Of a DNA stretch of 64,000 nucleotides, positions 58,179-64,000 are shown one piece after another (within the stretch, counting starts at the first letter, position 1; every line of letters starts with the position of its first letter). A program made the translations under genes and the position numbers. The notes beneath the pieces are model-generated. The model was not told where the DNA came from, did no database searches, and saw only the letters and a list, made by a program, of their open reading frames with translations. The stretch is from Pteria penguin. Taxonomy: Eukaryota > Mollusca > Bivalvia > Pterioida > Pteriidae. The stretch lies in the NCBI GenBank assembly GCA_035048485.1, contig CM068582.1, forward strand, positions 15,070,001-15,134,000, written 5' to 3'.

Positions 58179-59747
58179 CAATAAGAATAATAAAGCTGTA
58201 TTATATTCAAATAATTGCCATGGCGAAGCGTATAATTTAAATGGCCGTTCGACTTTGTTTGATTTATATCCACAGAAATTTCTTCGTAATGTATACCAAT
58301 GACATGTTTATAAGTCCTTGTGTATACAGTATTTGAAATGAAAAACAAAAGTTGTCAAGAGAGATAAATAACTTGCACTAACGACTTCTTAGAATTGGCG
58401 TTATGATTATTCCGCTTTGAAGTTGCATAAGTAATAAGTGCTATAGTGTAACTTAATTTTTTCTGCCGTGCATAAAGGTAAATGAACAACATATAATTAC
58501 ATAAGCAAGCACACTATATATTAATCGTAATACGAGTTTCTGGTTATTAGATGTAGAAATTGTAAGCAATCCGGCAAAATGACCGGAGAGTGATGATTGT
58601 ATCGGTCTTTCATTCGTCTTGATTTCCGCTCAGCTGTGAAATAATATATACTAAAGGGGTAGAGGTACATAAAGTTTGGTATATGTTCAACATAGAAGTG
58701 CAGTCTGTTGAAAATAAAGTACAATGGAGGAAAATAATCAGTCTGTTGGAGCATCGTATTATGGATACAGACCGTTAAGGTACATTATAAGATTTGGGTT
58801 TAAAATGTTGAAGTTCGAATAAAGAATATGACGCGGGCAACATGGTTCGAACCATATGAACAATTAACAAATATGGTACGGCCGACGGAGTTTTGCGAGT
58901 CAGTGGGTACTTGCTGTTTATGATGGTGTTTTATCTTCTATTTGGGACAATGGGCAGTCCGAAAGGAATGCATATGTACTGAAAAGTTCGGTACTGTAGC
59001 TTTAGTACCTACAGGACATGAGGTATGTTATTACTGGAGTATGTTCAAATGACAAAACGCCTGGGAACACTTCCACTTCCATTTGCAATTAATAAAAAGA
59101 AGGAACGACATTCGACGAATGCCCAAAATGCGTTTAGACAAAGTTGGAAAAATTGTCGCATACAGAATAAAGAAATGTGAAATACGAGTGGAAGTTTTAT
59201 TTTCAAGACAGTTAACGTGAGGATTTTTTTTAAGTTTTGTCGTTTGAATGTCTCCTTGGTTTAAGTTATGTCAGGTGCTCTGGGCACATTCTTTTAGTGA
59301 CCATGTATTCGAAATTAACAAATTACCAATTTCCAATTCGTCTAAAGAACGTAAAAGATTTGTTTTCAAACATCAAGGCACGGGACTAGGAAAATGGGGA
59401 AAAAAAAGAAACGGGTATGATGATGTTTATACTACGTTTTGCTATCCGTTAATGCTGTGACTTTATATTTTGTGCCGATGTATCGAGACTCAAATAACGA
59501 GTGGTACTGCGAAGATCGCGACCTAATTCAGACTAACGATATTTTACCCTGTAAATTACGGCGCGACTGCCGAAAAAAAAAATATAAATAAATTTTACAA
59601 GCCAAAAAAAAAATTACTTCAAAGTCGAATAGAACATAAGGGAGTCATTTCGGGTACTGAGAAATTCTTAATGCGTGGAATATAATGATCTAGTTCAAAA
59701 TGCATTATAGTGTGCGTATGATTTTTCATAAACATCATCAGTAGCGT

Positions 59748-60500
59748 AGGAAGCAAAAAATCAAATAGATCTTGCAAAAAAAAAAACAACAAAAAACCCC
59801 AAAGAAAACCGTGTTTTCTGGATTTCTATGGTGTACCGGGAAGTCACAAGTGGGAGGGTTTAGCACTACTTATCCGGATAATCACACCATTTGCTCCATA
59901 GCTTTGGAGTAGGTAACCGTCAAAGTTCTCTTAAATATGGAAATGGATGGCATCTACAAAAATTAGTCGTGATTTAAGCGTTAATTAACTAGCTAAAATA
60001 TATATATATAGACTGCATATATTTTATAGACAGAAAATCAAAACATTTTAATACGTTTATGTTGGGACTTATTTATTATTAAATCAATTAAATTATAATT
60101 TTTGTTTTAAAAAATTAATTTTCATTCTTAAAAAATTAAGTAAACAACTAGAACAAACTGATTTTTTTTTCGGAGTTACTATTCAATCTACTCGCAATTT
60201 GTTTAACTTTCATGTCGCTAGTATTTCTCCTATTTCATGATAAATACAGTAAGTTACTATACAAATGAAACACACTTGACTTCATGATATCTAAAACTGA
60301 TAATTCTGGACCATTTAGTTATTCACAGTATAGCTTTGAAATCATAAAATTTATTTTCGTCAAATAAGTATTTGTACTAGACCTTTTTTAAATCAAAGGT
60401 GCCTTTGGGGGGGTGTCCTATTTGTTTACTGCTTAAAAATCAATGTTTGGGGGAAATTTAGCTGGACCTAATTTGAAAAAAAAACTTTTAAAACATTATC
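59748..60500. mobile_element. Dispersed element with GTAGCGTAGGAAGC end, copy 1
   Basis: Starts CAGTAGCGTAGGAAGC and shares GTACCGGGAAGT..GGGAGGGTTT, GGATAATCACACCATTTGCT and TTGGGACTTATTTATTATTA, in order, with the copy at 62.5 kb. The right end is unclear. Non-coding. Confidence 0.6.
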
Positions 60501-60998
60501 GCGAAATTAAAAGATTATGAAGTTTGTCTAAGATCATATCTTGCTGCACGATTTGATACAATAAATATTGCATATACTGTAGTTTTGGTATCTTGAAATA
60601 AAATGCTGAAATTCGATCCTTTCGTTTACATTCAAGTCACGATATCTTTATTGTTTTTTGTATTTCTAGACTATTACTTGTGTAACTTTTTCATGTGACG
60701 TCATGTAGGATGGGGAACCTTAACGGGAGATTTGACCCTCGTCTGGAGGTCATCTGGAACGCCGCGTCGATTTTGAGTGTTTGAAAAAAAAAACAGACTT
60801 GGTGTTCCGAATGAACTGGAGATCTGACATCATCTCATTCCTGTTGGAGTGAGTGATCTGGACAGCAGATTATACCCGATGAATGTCGGTTGTTTCCCTC
60901 TCATTGTTCTTCATACTCGCCTTCTTACGCGATTAAATGTTTTTGAGATATATATATACATGTATATGTTTTAAATATAAAATTTCATATTATTTACA

Positions 60999-61393
60999 AC
61001 GGTGCTCCCGTCTTTTATTTTCTTGTCATCGAAATTAGGGTTATCTATGCGACACACCCAATCGGTATTTTTTTTTTTTATGTTTTCTTTTATCTAATTT
61101 TATTTATTTTATTTTATATTGTAAATTAAAATATATGAAATAAAATAAATGAATGGTTATCTATGCGACAAATCCAAATCGGTTTTTTTCTTCATTTATT
61201 TAATTTTATATATTTTATTTTATTTTATTTAAATAAGATATATGATTTGGAACAAATAAATGAAGAAACCCAACCAACCTCCCCCCCCCCCCCCAAAAAA
61301 AGAAAAAAAAACCCACCAATTGGATTTGTCGCATAGATAACTCTGATATGGTTAATTCCGATGACTAGAAAATAATAGACGGGTGCATCGTTA
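60999..61393. mobile_element. Foldback element with long imperfect TIR
   Basis: Left GGTGCTCCCGTCTTTTATTT.. GGTTATCTATGCGACA pairs with right TGTCGCATAGATAACTCT.. AATAATAGACGGGTGCATCG. A third internal copy of GGTTATCTATGCGACA is at 61155-61170. AT-rich interior and a C-run at 61279-61294. Confidence 0.7.
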
Positions 61394-61781
61394 TAAATAT
61401 TACACGACCCTTTACATAAGGAATTAGAGTATTATTGTTGTTCCTTGATGACATACTGACTTCGTTTTCCATGAACACCCACCTAAAATAAATCTGATTT
61501 GTAAGATGACAATTTGTAAAATTTTTCTAACCTTATTTTCAAAGCTTCATATATTAGCTCCGCCCATTGATAACGTCATTATTGTGCACGTGCCATACTA
61601 GTGTTCATAAAAAATAAACTCCACTGTCCTTCGTGTAGTTCACTTGGAGAAATACATGTATGATGAATATGGAAATATTTCATAATGGTAGACAAAAACG
61701 ACCTTAAAACAGTTTTCTTTTCCTCTATTGAAAACGGGTAAATATACATATTAACAAATTAATGACGTGCGTCTTATGTAA

Positions 61782-62399
61782 CAATCTGACTAAAACAATA
61801 TCTTTATTCCGCTTCTATATTTGTCCCATTGCGTATAAAGATCAGGGTCCGGCGCCATAAACTGAAAATATACTTGAGTCAAATATTTCATTTTAATTTA
61901 TTTTAATGTCAAATGTTCTAATAAATTCTCATGCAGAGTTATTTAATTCTATTTATCAATAGAATAAAATCCAAATCCTAGTTATTAATTCATTGATGAA
62001 CAGAAGAATTTGAAATTTTGACTTAAGTATATTCTCAGTTTAGGGCGGCGGATCCAGGGTCCGGCGCCATAAACTGAGAATATACTTAAGTCATAATTTC
62101 ATATTCTTCTGTTCATCAATCCACGTAAGGGTTCACGTTCTGGTGACCTCTGATGACGTCTCAGTCACCGAAACCGTTATTTCACATAGCCAATCAGTGA
62201 CTCGGCTAGGCACGTGATAGTGACGCAGTATGTTCAAAAACTACCTTGTGGGTCACGCACAATGTGGATGTTAATTTCATTCCTAGGATTTTTTAGCCGA
62301 TCCACTGATTGGCTGAAAATCAGAGGTCACCAGAACGTGACCCCATACGGGATTTCACAAACAGAGAAGCGGAATAAAGATATGGTTTTAATCAGATTG
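61782..62399. mobile_element. MULE-like MITE with 9-bp TSD, copy 2, carrying a nested hairpin
   Basis: Same ends as the 38-kb copy (CAATCTGACTAAAAC .. GTTTTAATCAGATTG) flanked by CTTATGTAA at 61773-61781 and 62400-62408. About 275 bases from about 61850 to 62121 have no counterpart in copy 1 and look like a second element inserted into it; that insert has a near-perfect 50-base inverted repeat at 61992-62042 and 62069-62120. Confidence 0.8.
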
Positions 62400-62547
62400 C
62401 TTATGTAATGACCTCTTTTGCATTATATGAAACATATAACCGGTTTTACATCTTTTGTAAAGTGCTTAGAGAAAGAGAGAAAGTGCGCTCATGTCCCTCT
62501 CAAAATGTTCGTATTTCCGTCCCGCGTTCGAGAATGTTTTCAAGACG

Positions 62548-63290
62548 TCGGCAGCGGCGTAGGAAGTAAATCAAAGGTGGATGGGGGCAAACCAAATATT
62601 CATTTCATAAAACAGTTTTCTAGTGTACCGAGAAGTGGGAGGGTTTGGCACCGGATATCTGGATAACCACACCATTTTCTCCATTCCTTTGGATTAGGTG
62701 AAAGTCAAAACTCTCTAAATGTGTAAATATGTGACATCTATTAAAAAAAAGTTATTTTAGGGCAATTTTTAGTTTAATTTATTGAAAATATTGACTATAT
62801 AATGCACAATAAAAGTAGATATATTCCAGTTTAGTTTACAATCATTAAATGATACTCGGTTTACACTTTACAGGCAAAAAAAAAATTAGAACATTTTAAA
62901 AAATTTATGTTGGGACTTGTTTATTATTAAATCAAGAAGATATAATAATTTTCATTCACAGAAAAGCAATAACTTAGAACTACAAGCGGATTTATATTTC
63001 GGAGTAACTAGTGCATTTACTTGCATTTTTCTAGCTCTTACTTTCATATCGCTAGGTTTTCCCCTATTTGATGAAGTTACTATACGGATAAAATCTACAC
63101 TAGTTATGACGAAATCTAAACATAATGATTAAGATCCTCCTATCAGGATTTAACAAATTCTTGCCCATCAAATTTTCAACAGTAATGTTTTGAAATCATA
63201 GTAAAATTTATTTCATATACTTATTTTTCACTAGAACATTACCGCGAAAAGAGGGGAGGGCCTACAACAACAACCCCACCCCGGTTCCTA
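62548..63290. mobile_element. Dispersed element with GGCGTAGGAAG end, copy 2
   Basis: Starts CAGCGGCGTAGGAAG and ends near CGGTTCCTACG, giving short inverted termini. It shares several blocks with the 59.7-kb copy. The 71-codon ORF at 62917-63132 falls inside; the equivalent stretch in copy 1 is not open, so it is not a gene. Confidence 0.62.
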
Positions 63291-63823
63291 CGTTTATAAT
63301 CGGTACTGTTGATATTACTGAAACTTGTCTTTTTTCAAATACGTTGGTCACATCTCGACTATAAGTATGTATAATCTGATCACCGAATATGGTACAGCCA
63401 TTTGATTTCTGTAAGAGGTTGAAAGGGGGGGGGGTTTAGAAAACGGGTCTGAGTCTACCTCTTCGCCATATTTCAGAGTCGGAGAAGGGGTTTTTGGAGG
63501 GCTTATTTTTTGTTGGGTTTGGGTGTTTATTATATATATGTAAAATTGTCCTTTTCACGAAGGTGCTCGTAAACGGAATCTTTGGAATTTAACGTAAGAA
63601 CAAACTTGCCATAAATGTCCACTAGGAACTGGTTAGCGCAAGCGCCTTTCTAACGACTATGGATGTAAATATATTATGCTACGATAATTGATGGAAGTTA
63701 TGGTCTTAGTGAATAAATGAAAACTGATGTGATCTAGTAAAGGAACTGTATGCATTGACTCTTGTGGTTTCCGAAAATCAGTGGAGTAGGCAGCAAATCC
63801 GATAACAATGATCACGGGGACCA
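63291..63823. other. Window end, no gene seen
   Basis: AT-rich with a G-run at 63425-63434; a CAGTGGAGTAGGCAGCAA motif at 63779 resembles the start of the GTAGGAAGC-ended family. A possible tRNA-like fragment (GAACTGGTTAGCGCAAGCGC) is at 63627. Confidence 0.4.
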
Positions 63824-63930
63824 AACAACAACAACAACAACAACAACAACAATTATAATAATAATAATGAAGATGATGATGATATATAATAATAATAATG
63901 ATGATAACGATAATAATACTAATAATAGAA
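63824..63930. repeat. Compound trinucleotide repeat (ACA)n(ATA)n(GAT)n
   Basis: CAA/ACA units to about 63852, then AAT and GAT units. ORFs on both strands over it are low-complexity artefacts. Confidence 0.95.
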
Positions 63931-64000
63931 ATGAGATAAAATAACATGTCGACAAGCCAAACAAAATGAAGGTGTAGATATTGCCAATTATTAGTACAAT

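Noticed and set aside
58087..58302. Poly-Asn/poly-Asp ORF
   Set aside because: Translation of an AAT/GAT microsatellite.
62917..63132. 71-codon ORF with a hydrophobic stretch
   Set aside because: Lies inside a dispersed element; the matching part of the other copy is not open.
63657..63947. Ile/Cys-rich and Thr/Asn-rich ORFs on both strands
   Set aside because: Translation of compound trinucleotide repeats.

Overview
The window is eukaryotic, AT-rich, intron-rich and full of repeats. Compact genes with short exons, tRNA-derived SINEs, many foldback (MITE-like) DNA elements, AGGTCA-rich repeats, poly-C runs and an element bounded by a CTCACCTGAG-type hairpin together look like a mollusc, most likely a bivalve. 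This is inference from repeat style; no species marker is present.

Layout. (1) 1.3-13.9 kb, minus strand: an eight-exon gene assembled here from splice sites and matching phases, giving about 851 residues. It has no domain I recognise, and one exon is followed by a tandem array of copies of its own 3' end and 5' splice site. (2) 14-25.8 kb: intergenic, with hAT-like MITEs, SINEs, AGGTCA-rich repeats and a 2.5-kb element with internal reiterations. (3) 25.9-32.6 kb, minus strand: CNEP1R1, the regulatory subunit of the nuclear-envelope phosphatase CTDNEP1. Exons 2-6 are certain; exon 1 is only a candidate near 36.9 kb. (4) 37-41 kb: a MULE-like MITE, another inverted-repeat element, and a candidate minus-strand first exon at 41.1-41.3 kb lying head-to-head with the next gene. 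(5) 42.0-55.4 kb, plus strand: NCOA5, ten coding exons, 708 residues, with an RS-rich N-terminus, an RRM, a DPY-rich linker, an anticodon-binding-like domain, an LLHLL motif and the conserved C-terminal block. (6) 55.5-64 kb: intergenic, almost entirely repeats and foldbacks.

The three main genes are not an operon and share no pathway visible here. CNEP1R1 acts in lipin dephosphorylation at the ER/nuclear envelope; NCOA5 is a nuclear RNA-binding-type coactivator; the third is an orphan. Nearly all remaining ORFs are chance ORFs or shadows of exons and repeats. Most exon joins were tested by hand for GT-AG ends and phase; no transcript or database evidence was available.
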